A stretch of 64,000 nt of DNA from Methylophaga sp. UBA2689 (GCA_002354555.1 DELT01000069.1:1-64000); one strand, 5' to 3'; positions 25,563 through 32,764 are shown, counted from the first letter of the stretch. Program-made: numbers and translations. The notes: generated by a model not told the origin, from the sequence alone.

Positions 25563-25933
25563 AGCTTTGCCGCTTCTTCTGGGTTTTCTTCACGCCACTG
25601 AGCCCAACTGGGATCGGTGCGTTTCCAGTCGCGCCATTCTTGAACGTCTGGCTTTAGCGGGAAGTGATCTTCACCTTTTACACACCTCTCGCAAAGGTTT
25701 GCATAATCACCCTCGACGTTAGGATCGTCGCAAACAGGAATTTCAGTAAATTCACGGTGATTATCACAAAAATAAAGGCCACAGCCATGTTCGCCGCCAT
25801 AGGGTTCACCACCGCAGACATATGAAAGGCCACGGTCAATTTCAGCATTGCAATCTGGGTGATCGCATACCGCTGGCACGCCATAGCCAATATCGCGTTT
25901 GTGATTTGAGTCGTAACCTATTGACCAGCCCAT
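25559..25933 (-). CDS. Cysteine-rich phage protein with zinc-finger pattern
   Basis: 124 residues from ATG 25933, chosen because GGAG lies six bases upstream (four extra codons to 25945 are possible). Many cysteines and histidines (VCDHPDC, CGGEPYGGEHGCGLYFCDNH, CERC) suggest two or more zinc sites. The C-terminus is acidic and Trp-rich (EWRDWKRTDPSWAQW). Confidence 0.6.
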   Translation of the reverse strand: MGWSIGYDSNHKRDIGYGVPAVCDHPDCNAEIDRGLSYVCGGEPYGGEHGCGLYFCDNHREFTEIPVCDDPNVEGDYANLCERCVKGEDHFPLKPDVQEWRDWKRTDPSWAQWREENPEEAAKL

Positions 25934-26361
25934 GACATGCTCCAATGTTTGTTGTCCAGCCCGCTGCCGCTACTCAGTGTCTGGCTCACGTTGGTTGCTA
26001 CTGCGTCCAGTAATAGCGGAACGCTCTGGGTTGTAAATCTGCGGTGGCCGGTGCTGGTCTCCGGCTTGCTCTCGTAACCGCCCGCGAGGCTCGGGTTTAC
26101 GGGGAGTGCACTCCCTTCAGTTCTGATCTGCACATCAGCCTGTGCATTCACCGCATTAGATTGATAGCTTGCTTCGTAGGGTAGAGCGGTTGCCTGCAGC
26201 AGACCTCCACAAGCCATCAATTTGATGCACGGTGAGTTACGCTCACCACTCGACTGTTTCAGGTCGGGGAAGGAGTACCCCGCCGACAGTTGCACGCTGT
26301 TGCCCACCTGCGTGCTGGGGTCGCGATTTGCCAGCCTTACCATCGCGAGGGCGGTGCTCAT
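25918..26361 (-). CDS. Hypothetical protein in a GC-rich island of the early operon
   Basis: 147 residues starting MSTALAMVRLANRDPSTQ, rich in Ser, Ala, Gly and Leu, with no recognised fold. The start overlaps the upstream stop (ATGA), which supports translation. GC content is clearly above the neighbouring genes, and the DNA contains many short perfect inverted repeats. A structured RNA or an imported gene is an alternative. Confidence 0.4.
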   Translation of the reverse strand: MSTALAMVRLANRDPSTQVGNSVQLSAGYSFPDLKQSSGERNSPCIKLMACGGLLQATALPYEASYQSNAVNAQADVQIRTEGSALPVNPSLAGGYESKPETSTGHRRFTTQSVPLLLDAVATNVSQTLSSGSGLDNKHWSMSWAGQ

Positions 26362-26675
26362 TTAACTTGTCCGTTCCATGCTTCGATGGTGTGGCAAATT
26401 GCACTTAAAAAACTGTCTGGTTCGTTGGTGAAGCAGTTTTGCGGAATGGTTTGAATGCTGCAGTTAAAGCAGGTGATGCAAATCAGGTGTTGCCCGGTTT
26501 CATCGGGTGTTTTCTTTTCGCACCATGAAAGGTTTCCGCCATCGCCACAGCGCTTGCAGGCGTGCAGTGGGTTGTTGTCAAGCAGCTTTTGTATGTTGAG
26601 GATGTCTCGATTGATGTTTTCGAGGGCGATGCGTCGGTCGCGGGCTATGTCGAGAAGGGGGTGCAGGATGATCAT
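26358..26675 (-). CDS. Lar-like restriction-alleviation zinc-finger protein
   Basis: 105 residues. ACKRCGDGG and CITCFNC give the Lar-type zinc finger, and the C-terminal AICHTIEAWNGQ matches the A-x-x-x-WN ending of Lar-family proteins. Rac prophage Lar modulates type I restriction. It lies in the same operon as the orphan methyltransferase. Confidence 0.6.
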   Translation of the reverse strand: MIILHPLLDIARDRRIALENINRDILNIQKLLDNNPLHACKRCGDGGNLSWCEKKTPDETGQHLICITCFNCSIQTIPQNCFTNEPDSFLSAICHTIEAWNGQVK

Positions 26676-27115
26676 GCCGCACCGCCTTCTGAGTGCTGCT
26701 CAGCCATTAGCTCTTCTTGTTCCCGAATTTCATGGATAACCTGCATTTGGCAGTTATCACATGCGTTCAAAATGGTGTAACTCGATTCGCTACTAATCTC
26801 GGTCACACTGAAAGGGTGGTGATAAGTCTCTCCACACTCCTCGCAGAGGTAGGTGTGATTAATGAGAATGTATTGCTGAACGGTCGTGATGTTCATTTCT
26901 TTCAGCAGGTTATCTACCGCAATTTTTACAGAGAGAGAAGGGTTACCCATTACAAAAGACTGTGATTGTGGCCGCTCAGCTCCTGCACGAAATGAGTAAC
27001 CAACCTCGTTGTCCGGCCCTTTTTCCATATCAACACTTAGATAAACGTAATCATTACGAAACAGGAGCTTTAATCTTGCCATTTGATCTTCAATTACTTC
27101 AGATGGGTAGGTCAT
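26672..27115 (-). CDS. Hypothetical zinc-finger phage protein, paralogue of the next gene
   Basis: 147 residues. The first 87 align by eye with the protein at 27112-27393 (MARLKLLFRNDYVYLSVDME; AVDNLLKEMNITTVQQY). The C-terminal half adds a zinc finger (CEECG and CDNC) and an acidic helix. Confidence 0.5.
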   Translation of the reverse strand: MTYPSEVIEDQMARLKLLFRNDYVYLSVDMEKGPDNEVGYSFRAGAERPQSQSFVMGNPSLSVKIAVDNLLKEMNITTVQQYILINHTYLCEECGETYHHPFSVTEISSESSYTILNACDNCQMQVIHEIREQEELMAEQHSEGGAA

Positions 27116-27393
27116 GCCGCAACGCCTTGCAGATACATCCGGCAGTACTGCTCGACGCCGGTGATGTGCCGTTTTGCCATTAACTTATCAACGGCGGGTT
27201 TTGGGCATGTGCTGATGATGGGGTCGCTGAGGCGTTCGTGCGTGACCACATAACCGACAACGGTGCTGATTAGGCCGTGCTTACCTCGGCGGTTACTCAT
27301 TCGCATAGCAATGCTGGATTCTTCGTTAGCGAATACGGTTTGCAGACGTCTGAGCTGCTGAATTACTTGTTCTGGGTTGATGGCTTGTTTCAT
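27112..27393 (-). CDS. Hypothetical phage protein, paralogue without zinc finger
   Basis: 93 residues: QVIQQLRRLQTVFANEESS at the N-terminus and AVDKLMAKRHITGVEQY at the C-terminus correspond to the matching parts of 26672-27115. Start and stop overlap both neighbours. Confidence 0.5.
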   Translation of the reverse strand: MKQAINPEQVIQQLRRLQTVFANEESSIAMRMSNRRGKHGLISTVVGYVVTHERLSDPIISTCPKPAVDKLMAKRHITGVEQYCRMYLQGVAA

Positions 27394-27851
27394 GCTGTCA
27401 CCGCCATTTCACTAAGCGCGCTCTGAACTGCAAACACTATTCTGCAAATATATTCATATTTGTGATTTTGAGTTTTTGGCATACTGTCATGCCATTCCGA
27501 CATATCAGGTCCGTACATTTGGGTTAAAAACTCATAATCGTTATTAAGATCGTCGCGGTAATACTGTATGCCTTTTGCATCAGCCTCATCACGCAGAGCA
27601 TCTAAATCCACGATTGTTGGGTTCTCATCGCTGAGCTTGTTGACCAGGTAAGAAACATTGGATGAAGTAAAAAACTCTTCAAGCGATTCCACGCCCATTC
27701 CACCCCAGTAAGCTGTCCAAGATTGCCCATAACAGGTGATAGTAATTTGCCCTTGCCCTGGCGCTATGTTTTCAACAAATACCTTTACTGGATCGAGGGC
27801 TTTTAAATTGGTTAAAACCAATTGCGTTACTTCACGTTTCTCAATATTCAC
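27390..27851 (-). CDS. Conserved phage protein of unknown function
   Basis: 153 residues beginning MNIEKREVTQLVLTNLKALD, with ITITCYGQSWTAYWGGMG and DLDALRDEADAKGIQYYRDD. The sequence resembles a conserved hypothetical found in early regions of many gammaproteobacterial phages, but no function is known to me. Confidence 0.6.
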   Translation of the reverse strand: MNIEKREVTQLVLTNLKALDPVKVFVENIAPGQGQITITCYGQSWTAYWGGMGVESLEEFFTSSNVSYLVNKLSDENPTIVDLDALRDEADAKGIQYYRDDLNNDYEFLTQMYGPDMSEWHDSMPKTQNHKYEYICRIVFAVQSALSEMAVTA

Positions 27852-28540
27852 TGGGCTATCTCCTTAAGGTCATTTTGAATTTGGTTAAGCACTTCGCTGA
27901 TTTCTGGGTCGAGTAGCCTGGCCAGCCCATCGAGCGTGCGTAGTTTGATGGTGAGGTTTTCGACTGGTTTGCGGTTTAGCCTGGCTTTTAGGGTGCTGAG
28001 AGATTGCTCAATTGACTGAAATTCGTTGCCATCAGCTGACGGTGTTGTTTCGTCGTTAAATGCCGCATAGTCCGGTTCGCTGCTGGGCTTAATTTGTTCA
28101 CGTTTCTTGTTACCGAATGACCCAGCTATTACGTCAGATGCTGTCATGACTTTCGCTGGCTTTTCTGGCGAATCTTTTGGGGAATTAGCAATGTGCATTT
28201 TTTGCACATTGCTAATCTGTGAGGTGGCGAGCTCGTTGCGCTTTGATTCTGACGGCTTCTTATTGGGTATCAATGCAAATGGATCGTAACCATGCAGCGA
28301 GTAAACCTTTTTGCGGTTAGCGGGCAGACCAACACAATACTGCCCCTGTTTATTCAGGTGTCCGGCATCGAGTAGATGCTGAATCGCCTCTGCTGATTCT
28401 TCTAATGTGGCTTTACCATCCAGCCGCTCAGCCAGGCCTTTAATGCCAAAACGGGCTTTTAATGGGTTATCGGCGTTTTTGTATGCGTTTGAAACGATGT
28501 ACATGATTTCGTCACATACCAGCTTTTGGCGTGATTTCAT
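27848..28540 (-). CDS. Hypothetical early phage protein
   Basis: 230 residues from ATG 28540 (an upstream extension to 28711 overlaps two small genes). The N-terminal half (RQKLVCDEIMYIVSNAYKNA, LLDAGHLNKQGQYCV) looks like a winged-helix domain. A low-complexity linker and a helical C-terminus (LTIKLRTLDGLARLLDPEI) follow. The start overlaps the preceding TGA. Confidence 0.5.
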   Translation of the reverse strand: MKSRQKLVCDEIMYIVSNAYKNADNPLKARFGIKGLAERLDGKATLEESAEAIQHLLDAGHLNKQGQYCVGLPANRKKVYSLHGYDPFALIPNKKPSESKRNELATSQISNVQKMHIANSPKDSPEKPAKVMTASDVIAGSFGNKKREQIKPSSEPDYAAFNDETTPSADGNEFQSIEQSLSTLKARLNRKPVENLTIKLRTLDGLARLLDPEISEVLNQIQNDLKEIAQ

Positions 28541-28653
28541 ACTGGCACCATGTTGGTGAATACCTGTGCGGCGATGAGTACGGCCAGCACGAATGTGGTG
28601 TTCAGGATGGGGTCGGCGTTGCGAACCCAGAGGCGTTTGAGGTTGGCTTTCAT
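28537..28653 (-). CDS. 38-residue single-TM phage protein
   Basis: ATG at 28653, overlapping the upstream stop (TGATG), and TGA overlapping the downstream ATG. It starts MKANLKRLWVRNADPILN and has a hydrophobic segment TTFVLAVLIAAQVFT. Too short for most gene callers, but coupled at both ends. Confidence 0.5.
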   Translation of the reverse strand: MKANLKRLWVRNADPILNTTFVLAVLIAAQVFTNMVPV

Positions 28654-28772
28654 CAGAACAGCAGCGCGATAAAGAATGCAGCCACAAACAGCACACCGAT
28701 GGTGGTGTCAATTTTTTGTAACTGGGTGTATGGGTCGCGTTCTGGGCTTTTACATTCGATGGTGTATTTCAT
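28653..28772 (-). CDS. 39-residue single-TM phage protein, first gene of the leftward operon
   Basis: ATG at 28772 preceded by GGGGAAGG, a strong ribosome site. It starts MKYTIECKSPERDPYTQL and ends in IGVLFVAAFFIALLF. It is the first gene downstream of the predicted leftward promoter. Confidence 0.5.
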   Translation of the reverse strand: MKYTIECKSPERDPYTQLQKIDTTIGVLFVAAFFIALLF

Positions 28773-28864
28773 TTACCTTCCCCTTTAAGTAACCCGCTCG
28801 GTTCCTGGTCTTGGTCGGATTGAGTTCCGAGCGGGACGGTGTTCTTCGGGCACCGTGGGTACAA

Positions 28865-28904
28865 TGTATACGCATACGTATAATCATGTCAATACGTAAA
28901 CGTA
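28865..28904 (-). promoter_or_regulatory. Leftward early promoter pL with two operators (OL)
   Basis: On the minus strand, TTGACA (28892-28887), a 16-bp spacer and TATACA (28870-28865). Operator TACGCATACGTA (28869-28880) overlaps the spacer and -10; operator TACGTAAACGTA (28893-28904) abuts the -35. The same two motifs recur at OR, so the prophage repressor probably binds both. Confidence 0.75.
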
Positions 28905-28958
28905 TATGTATATGAAAATAATTATTGAGTTAAGCTGTCCTAAAAAAGGGGGAGGCTT

Positions 28959-29267
28959 ATGAAGATTTTTTTTATTGCTATTGGATTTGTTTTTATATCA
29001 GGCTGCGCGAATAGCTTTATTCATGCGCAGAATAGGGAAGATGCAGTTGAGGTCGAGGTTGATGGCCGTGTAATCAGAGTAATAGATCAAGGCAATAAGG
29101 TTGAAATGATCCGCAAGGGGTATATGCAAACTGGTAGCACGCTCAGGCACTGGGAGGATTACGCAATTGCCGCCAAGGAAGTTACTGGATGTAATATAAC
29201 CAATATTGTGAATAAAATTGGTACTGAAAATTATGTATGGGTTGAGGCTCTAAAAGACTGTGACTAA
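28959..29267 (+). CDS. Phage lipoprotein moron beside OL
   Basis: 102 residues beginning MKIFFIAIGFVFISGCANS: signal peptide with lipobox ISGC and Cys16. The mature part has two further cysteines (GCNITN, KDCD) likely to form a disulfide. A very strong ribosome site (GGGGGAGG) precedes it. It is plus-strand, isolated and oriented against its neighbours, as expected for a lysogenic-conversion gene. Superinfection exclusion at the outer membrane is a plausible role. Confidence 0.65.
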   Translation: MKIFFIAIGFVFISGCANSFIHAQNREDAVEVEVDGRVIRVIDQGNKVEMIRKGYMQTGSTLRHWEDYAIAAKEVTGCNITNIVNKIGTENYVWVEALKDCD

Positions 29268-30131
29268 TTAAGCTGCTTCTTTTTGTTTAATAATTTCTGC
29301 CAAACCCTTGGGTGAATCTCTAAGCTCAACAGAAACACCAATAGATCTACCCCAGCCATGAAGCTGTTGTGCGTAGTCACGGCTTGTATTGCTATTTTTA
29401 TTTAAACACACAAGCAAACCGTATTCTGTGTAGGTGTTAATCTGTTCTCTTTCGCGGTGCTCTCTCAACCTTTCAATGTCAAATAATTTAATCTTAGATC
29501 GATCAAGGGCAGTTTTGTAATGCTTTACGTTTAGGTTTGAGATTGCAGCGCAGTATTTTATACCAAGGTAATCAACTTGAATTTTATTGTTGATATTTAA
29601 TATATCAACCGTTTGATTAAACCGTGACTCAAAACCTTGGTCCAAGTTTTTTTTAACTTCGCTTATAAGTCTGCCGGTTTGTTTTTCAAAGTCCTCTACT
29701 AAGCCTTGTGGGCTTGTTAAATCTTTGACAATATCTCCACTATATAAGCTCGAATGAGAAGTAATTGCCTGACTCAAAACCCCAAGCATTTCCTTACTTG
29801 ATCGTGTAATCTTAACGTCAGAAAGATAAACACCGCTTAATGGTGGCACCCAGTCAGCAATCATTTCTGAATTATTTAGATGTGCCTCTGCACTCTCAAC
29901 AATTAATGAAACTATATTGCTAACCTGATAATAAAGATCTCCAAACATGCACTGTAATTTTTGATGGCTGATTAGTTGTAAAACCTTATTTTCATTATGT
30001 GACTGAACTAAAACTGCAACAGCAAAACGCTCTCCTGATAACTGAATAGGCTCCAAATAAGCGACACGATAGGCCGCCCGAAAATCGGGAAGCTCAGGAA
30101 TCAAGCCTTGTGCAAATACACTCTCTAACAT
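29268..30131 (-). CDS. Partner protein of the HipA-like kinase (DUF3037-like N-terminus)
   Basis: 287 residues. The N-terminal 70 residues (YRVAYLEPIQLSGERFAVAVLVQS) resemble DUF3037-type proteins that often follow HipA-like kinase genes. The middle is helical (DIVKDLTSPQGLVEDFEKQ) and the C-terminus alpha/beta (EYGLLVCLNKNSNTSRDYAQ). It overlaps the kinase gene by 7 bp and is last in the repressor operon. Function unknown. Confidence 0.5.
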   Translation of the reverse strand: MLESVFAQGLIPELPDFRAAYRVAYLEPIQLSGERFAVAVLVQSHNENKVLQLISHQKLQCMFGDLYYQVSNIVSLIVESAEAHLNNSEMIADWVPPLSGVYLSDVKITRSSKEMLGVLSQAITSHSSLYSGDIVKDLTSPQGLVEDFEKQTGRLISEVKKNLDQGFESRFNQTVDILNINNKIQVDYLGIKYCAAISNLNVKHYKTALDRSKIKLFDIERLREHREREQINTYTEYGLLVCLNKNSNTSRDYAQQLHGWGRSIGVSVELRDSPKGLAEIIKQKEAA

Positions 30132-30886
30132 AAAGTTTTTTGTTTCACTTCAATTTTTCTAGTTGTGATATCGGAAAGATTCAGTATACGCTCTTCCAAA
30201 AAATGAATAATAGGGTGTAGTAAGTCAATATTTATATGACCATTTACCGATAACAAGCATTTCTGCACATCAATTATTAAATTTTTAGGAATATCCCTGG
30301 TAATCTGATTAATAGAATTTTTAAGCCTTTGTTTTGAAAGTTCGTCCTTCGTAAATAATAATTTAATATTCATTAGCTGATTATTAATCGTGAAATAAGG
30401 AGCGAAAGGGGCTCTCATTGCTAAATTGTGGTCTATCAAAGTGAAAGAACTCACGCCATCAAACAAGATGTTCCCAGTATTTCTATCTCCATTAGCTATT
30501 AATTCATCAAATGTAATAGCTAATACAATATCACTCCATTCAGCAATCTTATTGAAAATAATTAAGTTTTGAGGCGTGTTTATAATTTCAGTATCACGCA
30601 TTTCTACAAACTGATTAAGGTCCGGATAGCTCACCTCAACGGAAGCGAACAATTGTTTCTTCCCGTCTTCGCTATATGCGATAACTGGCTCTGGTATTGG
30701 AAGACCTAAACCCCTGCCTAGAATGGCGCAGACAAGTTCAATTATCAGTTGGCTGGGGTGTAATTCTTTTATGTAGGCCCTACATTCCGGAACAGAATCA
30801 CCCATATTTATATAAGCCAAATGCGCATCAAACTTACCGGAAGGTGCCTTGCCGACAATATTAACAACTCGGCCAATTCTAATCAC
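30125..30886 (-). CDS. HipA-like protein kinase in the prophage immunity operon
   Basis: 253 residues. Kinase-like features: AYIKEL (Lys40), catalytic loop DELIANGDRNTGNILFDG (Asp134, Asn139) and metal-binding FTLIDHN (Asp152). This fits the HipA_2 type of small HipA-like kinases rather than full HipA. The GTG start overlaps the 3' end of the repressor gene, so both are co-translated from the repressor operon and expressed in the lysogen. The position matches rexAB of lambda. Phage defence is inferred. Confidence 0.7.
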   Translation of the reverse strand: MIRIGRVVNIVGKAPSGKFDAHLAYINMGDSVPECRAYIKELHPSQLIIELVCAILGRGLGLPIPEPVIAYSEDGKKQLFASVEVSYPDLNQFVEMRDTEIINTPQNLIIFNKIAEWSDIVLAITFDELIANGDRNTGNILFDGVSSFTLIDHNLAMRAPFAPYFTINNQLMNIKLLFTKDELSKQRLKNSINQITRDIPKNLIIDVQKCLLSVNGHINIDLLHPIIHFLEERILNLSDITTRKIEVKQKTLC

Positions 30887-31289
30887 CGGCCAAACGCCGT
30901 GCTATAGATTCAAGCAGCTCCATATCTGCATCAGTTAGATTCCCCGTTTCATAGGCTTTTTGTAATTCCAATAAAACTTTATGAGTGTTGGGGCTGGCAA
31001 ATGATATTAAGTTAGAAATATTATCAGGAAGAATTTCTTTATCTATATTTTTAAGGTATTCGGGGCTTAATTCTGCAACTTTATTTTCTTCGTTTCCTTC
31101 AATTAGCGAACCAGTAGATACATTAAGAGCTTGTGCTAATTTCTTTACAGTACTTACTTTTGGATCGCTACCTTTTAAAATTCTCTGAATAGTTGGTTGC
31201 GGAACACCAGAGATTTTTTCGAGCGCATATTGAGTTATATGCGCTTTATTCATTTCTTCTTTTAAGTATTGTTTTATGGCCATGTTCAT
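30879..31289 (-). CDS. HTH repressor (cI-like, without peptidase domain)
   Basis: 136 residues from ATG 31289 (a start at 31307 would add six codons but precedes the likely transcription start). The N-terminal Xre-type helix-turn-helix ITQYALEKISGVPQPTIQRILKG is followed by VSTVKKLAQALNVSTGSL. The C-terminal 70 residues are helical and lack the Ser/Lys peptidase of LexA-like repressors, so RecA-stimulated self-cleavage is not expected. It is divergent from the Cro-like gene, with OR between. The design also resembles HipB. Confidence 0.8.
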   Translation of the reverse strand: MNMAIKQYLKEEMNKAHITQYALEKISGVPQPTIQRILKGSDPKVSTVKKLAQALNVSTGSLIEGNEENKVAELSPEYLKNIDKEILPDNISNLISFASPNTHKVLLELQKAYETGNLTDADMELLESIARRLAGD

Positions 31290-31321
31290 AATTATGCACC
31301 CACGCATAATTTAGAAGTAGC

Positions 31322-31362
31322 CACGCATACGTATTGACCATCTATACGTAAACGTATATATT
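31322..31362 (+). promoter_or_regulatory. Rightward promoter pR with two operators (OR)
   Basis: TTGACC (31334-31339), a 17-bp spacer and TATATT (31357-31362). Operator CACGCATACGTA (31322-31333) abuts the -35, and TACGTAAACGTA (31345-31356) fills the spacer. This mirrors OL exactly. Confidence 0.8.
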
Positions 31363-31369
31363 CCAACTC

Positions 31370-31558
31370 ATGAACACAAAACAACAAATTCAAAAGCTTT
31401 TGGATGCCGGCTATACGCAGAATTTCATAGCTGCTCAAACCGGCGTTTCGCAACCCACAATATCCAGAATTTTGCGCGATCTCCATCATGACATGAAAGC
31501 CTCTACAGCCTCTTCAATAGCAAAGCTGTACCAAGAACTAATTGATTTAGCAGCATGA
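31370..31558 (+). CDS. Cro-like HTH protein
   Basis: 62 residues: IQKLLDAGYTQNFIAAQTGVSQPTISRILRDLHHD is a helix-turn-helix near that of the repressor, with no further domain. It is the first gene under pR. The ATG falls at the predicted transcription start and no ribosome site is present, so the message may be leaderless. Confidence 0.75.
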   Translation: MNTKQQIQKLLDAGYTQNFIAAQTGVSQPTISRILRDLHHDMKASTASSIAKLYQELIDLAA

Positions 31559-31605
31559 CTCTCTCTCATTTCGGTGTTTCTTTTACTTTTCATCGGGGTG
31601 TCCTT

Positions 31606-31628
31606 TGGCGGCTTCGGTCGCCTTTTTT
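31606..31628 (+). terminator. Terminator after the Cro-like gene
   Basis: GGCGGCTTCGGTCGCC followed by six T residues, 48 bp after the Cro-like stop. It is in the position of lambda tR1, where antitermination would act. Confidence 0.75.
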
Positions 31629-31700
31629 ATTCCAGTGGTTGCAGTTTGATCCCCTCGATCTGGTTTCGCATGGATCGATATATTCAAAAAGGATTTTTCC

Positions 31701-32111
31701 ATGAGTCAGTACCGTGTGGTTTACGAGCCGATTAATGATTATTTGACACCTCACGAAACGGAGACTTTGGCGTCTACCGCTGAGGGCCATACACGCGATG
31801 AGACGGCGAAACTGCGTCACCGAGCCAAGGCGACGATTAACGGCCAGTTACATAGCGCGATTTCTAAGCTAGACGCTGATAACGCGATAAGCGCCATCGC
31901 CATTGCGGTGATTAAGGGCATTTTGCGCTATGAGCAGGTGTTGTGTTTGTGCCTGGTGGTGACGTTGGGTGGTTCGTGCTTGTTGCCGTCTCCTGCTTAT
32001 GCCAAAGATTTACTGAAGTCTGAACCGACTGATAGTGAGCAGCCTTTTGCCCGTTATCGAGTCCGTGCGCCGCGTGTTCGGGTGCGCTCTGGCCGTAGGC
32101 GGGAAGATTAA
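31701..32111 (+). CDS. LuxR-type HTH protein with C-terminal hydrophobic segment
   Basis: 136 residues. The GerE-like helix-turn-helix LTPHETETLASTAEGHTRDETAKL and then KATINGQLHSAISKL fill residues 15-58. A second part has a hydrophobic segment (VLCLCLVVTLGGSCLLPSPAYA) and an arginine-rich tail (RVRAPRVRVRSGRRRED). The membrane segment in a small DNA-binding protein is unusual. Confidence 0.55.
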   Translation: MSQYRVVYEPINDYLTPHETETLASTAEGHTRDETAKLRHRAKATINGQLHSAISKLDADNAISAIAIAVIKGILRYEQVLCLCLVVTLGGSCLLPSPAYAKDLLKSEPTDSEQPFARYRVRAPRVRVRSGRRRED

Positions 32112-32290
32112 TGCGGTATCAGTCTTGGTTTCAGTGGTTGGTAGCTGCGTTTGAGTTACTGGGTACGTTGGTGGTTGTGTGTTTCACGTTGCTGGGTTGC
32201 TTGACGGTGTTTTTTATTCAGTTGGCTTGGTGGTTGTTTCGCTTGCCGTTTGATTTAGTGGTTAAGGGTTGGAGGTTTTGTTTTGAGTGA
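32111..32290 (+). CDS. 59-residue hydrophobic membrane protein
   Basis: ATG overlaps the preceding stop (TAATG) and the gene ends in TGA at 32288-32290. It starts MRYQSWFQWLVAAFELLG and has a long hydrophobic core LVVVCFTLLGCLTVFFIQL. The next gene starts inside it. Function unknown. Confidence 0.5.
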   Translation: MRYQSWFQWLVAAFELLGTLVVVCFTLLGCLTVFFIQLAWWLFRLPFDLVVKGWRFCFE

Positions 32291-32576
32291 GGTTATTGCT
32301 AAGGATGTTTTGGCAGCTGCTCAGCAGCACATGATCGATCGCGAATCGATGTATGACACGCCTGGCGGTGAGCGTTCGATTCCTGCAACCGTTGCAGCCT
32401 TTAAGGCGATTACTGGTGACGGTCAAATCGATAGCGATGAGCGTGGCTGGTTGTTTATGGTTTTGCTCAAGTTGGTGCGTTGTCAGCAGGGTAATTTTAA
32501 GCTGGATAATTATGAGGATGCTGCTGCGTATTGTGCTTTGATGGCCGAGTCGGCAGCGGTGGAGAGAAACAGCTGA
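32283..32576 (+). CDS. DUF6378 phage protein
   Basis: 97 residues from TTG 32283, chosen because GGAGG lies seven bases upstream and no ATG fits. RESMYDTPGGERSIPATV, then AITGD and RGWLFMVLLKLVRCQQG with DNYEDAAAYCALMAE match the DUF6378 family common in phages. Function unknown. Confidence 0.75.
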   Translation: MSEVIAKDVLAAAQQHMIDRESMYDTPGGERSIPATVAAFKAITGDGQIDSDERGWLFMVLLKLVRCQQGNFKLDNYEDAAAYCALMAESAAVERNS

Positions 32577-32764
32577 TGTCTCGCAACATGAGCACCCAAA
32601 CAGCTCGCGATAAGGGGCATCGTGCTGATGCCGCCCGGCATGAGTCGCCCGGGTTAATTGTTCGTCAGTTTTGCCCGGTTTGCGGGCTAAAAAAGCATTC
32701 CAGCACGCCACATCCTAAGTGTTCGCGCGAGTTGCAGCGGCGTTATTTGGCAGGTAAATCCTGA
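32576..32764 (+). CDS. Small phage protein with zinc-knuckle-like motif
   Basis: 62 residues from ATG 32576 (TGATG overlap). The motif CPVCGLKKHSSTPHPKC gives a C-x2-C...H...C zinc site near the C-terminus. An alternative start lies at 32588. Confidence 0.5.
   Translation: MSRNMSTQTARDKGHRADAARHESPGLIVRQFCPVCGLKKHSSTPHPKCSRELQRRYLAGKS

Noticed and set aside
28541..28711. N-terminal extension of the early gene 27848-28540
   Set aside because: It overlaps two better-supported coupled small genes and has an unlikely Cys/His/Arg-rich composition.
31292..31489. 65-codon minus-strand frame across OR
   Set aside because: It covers the operators, pR and the Cro-like gene, with no ribosome site; the divergent promoters explain this region.
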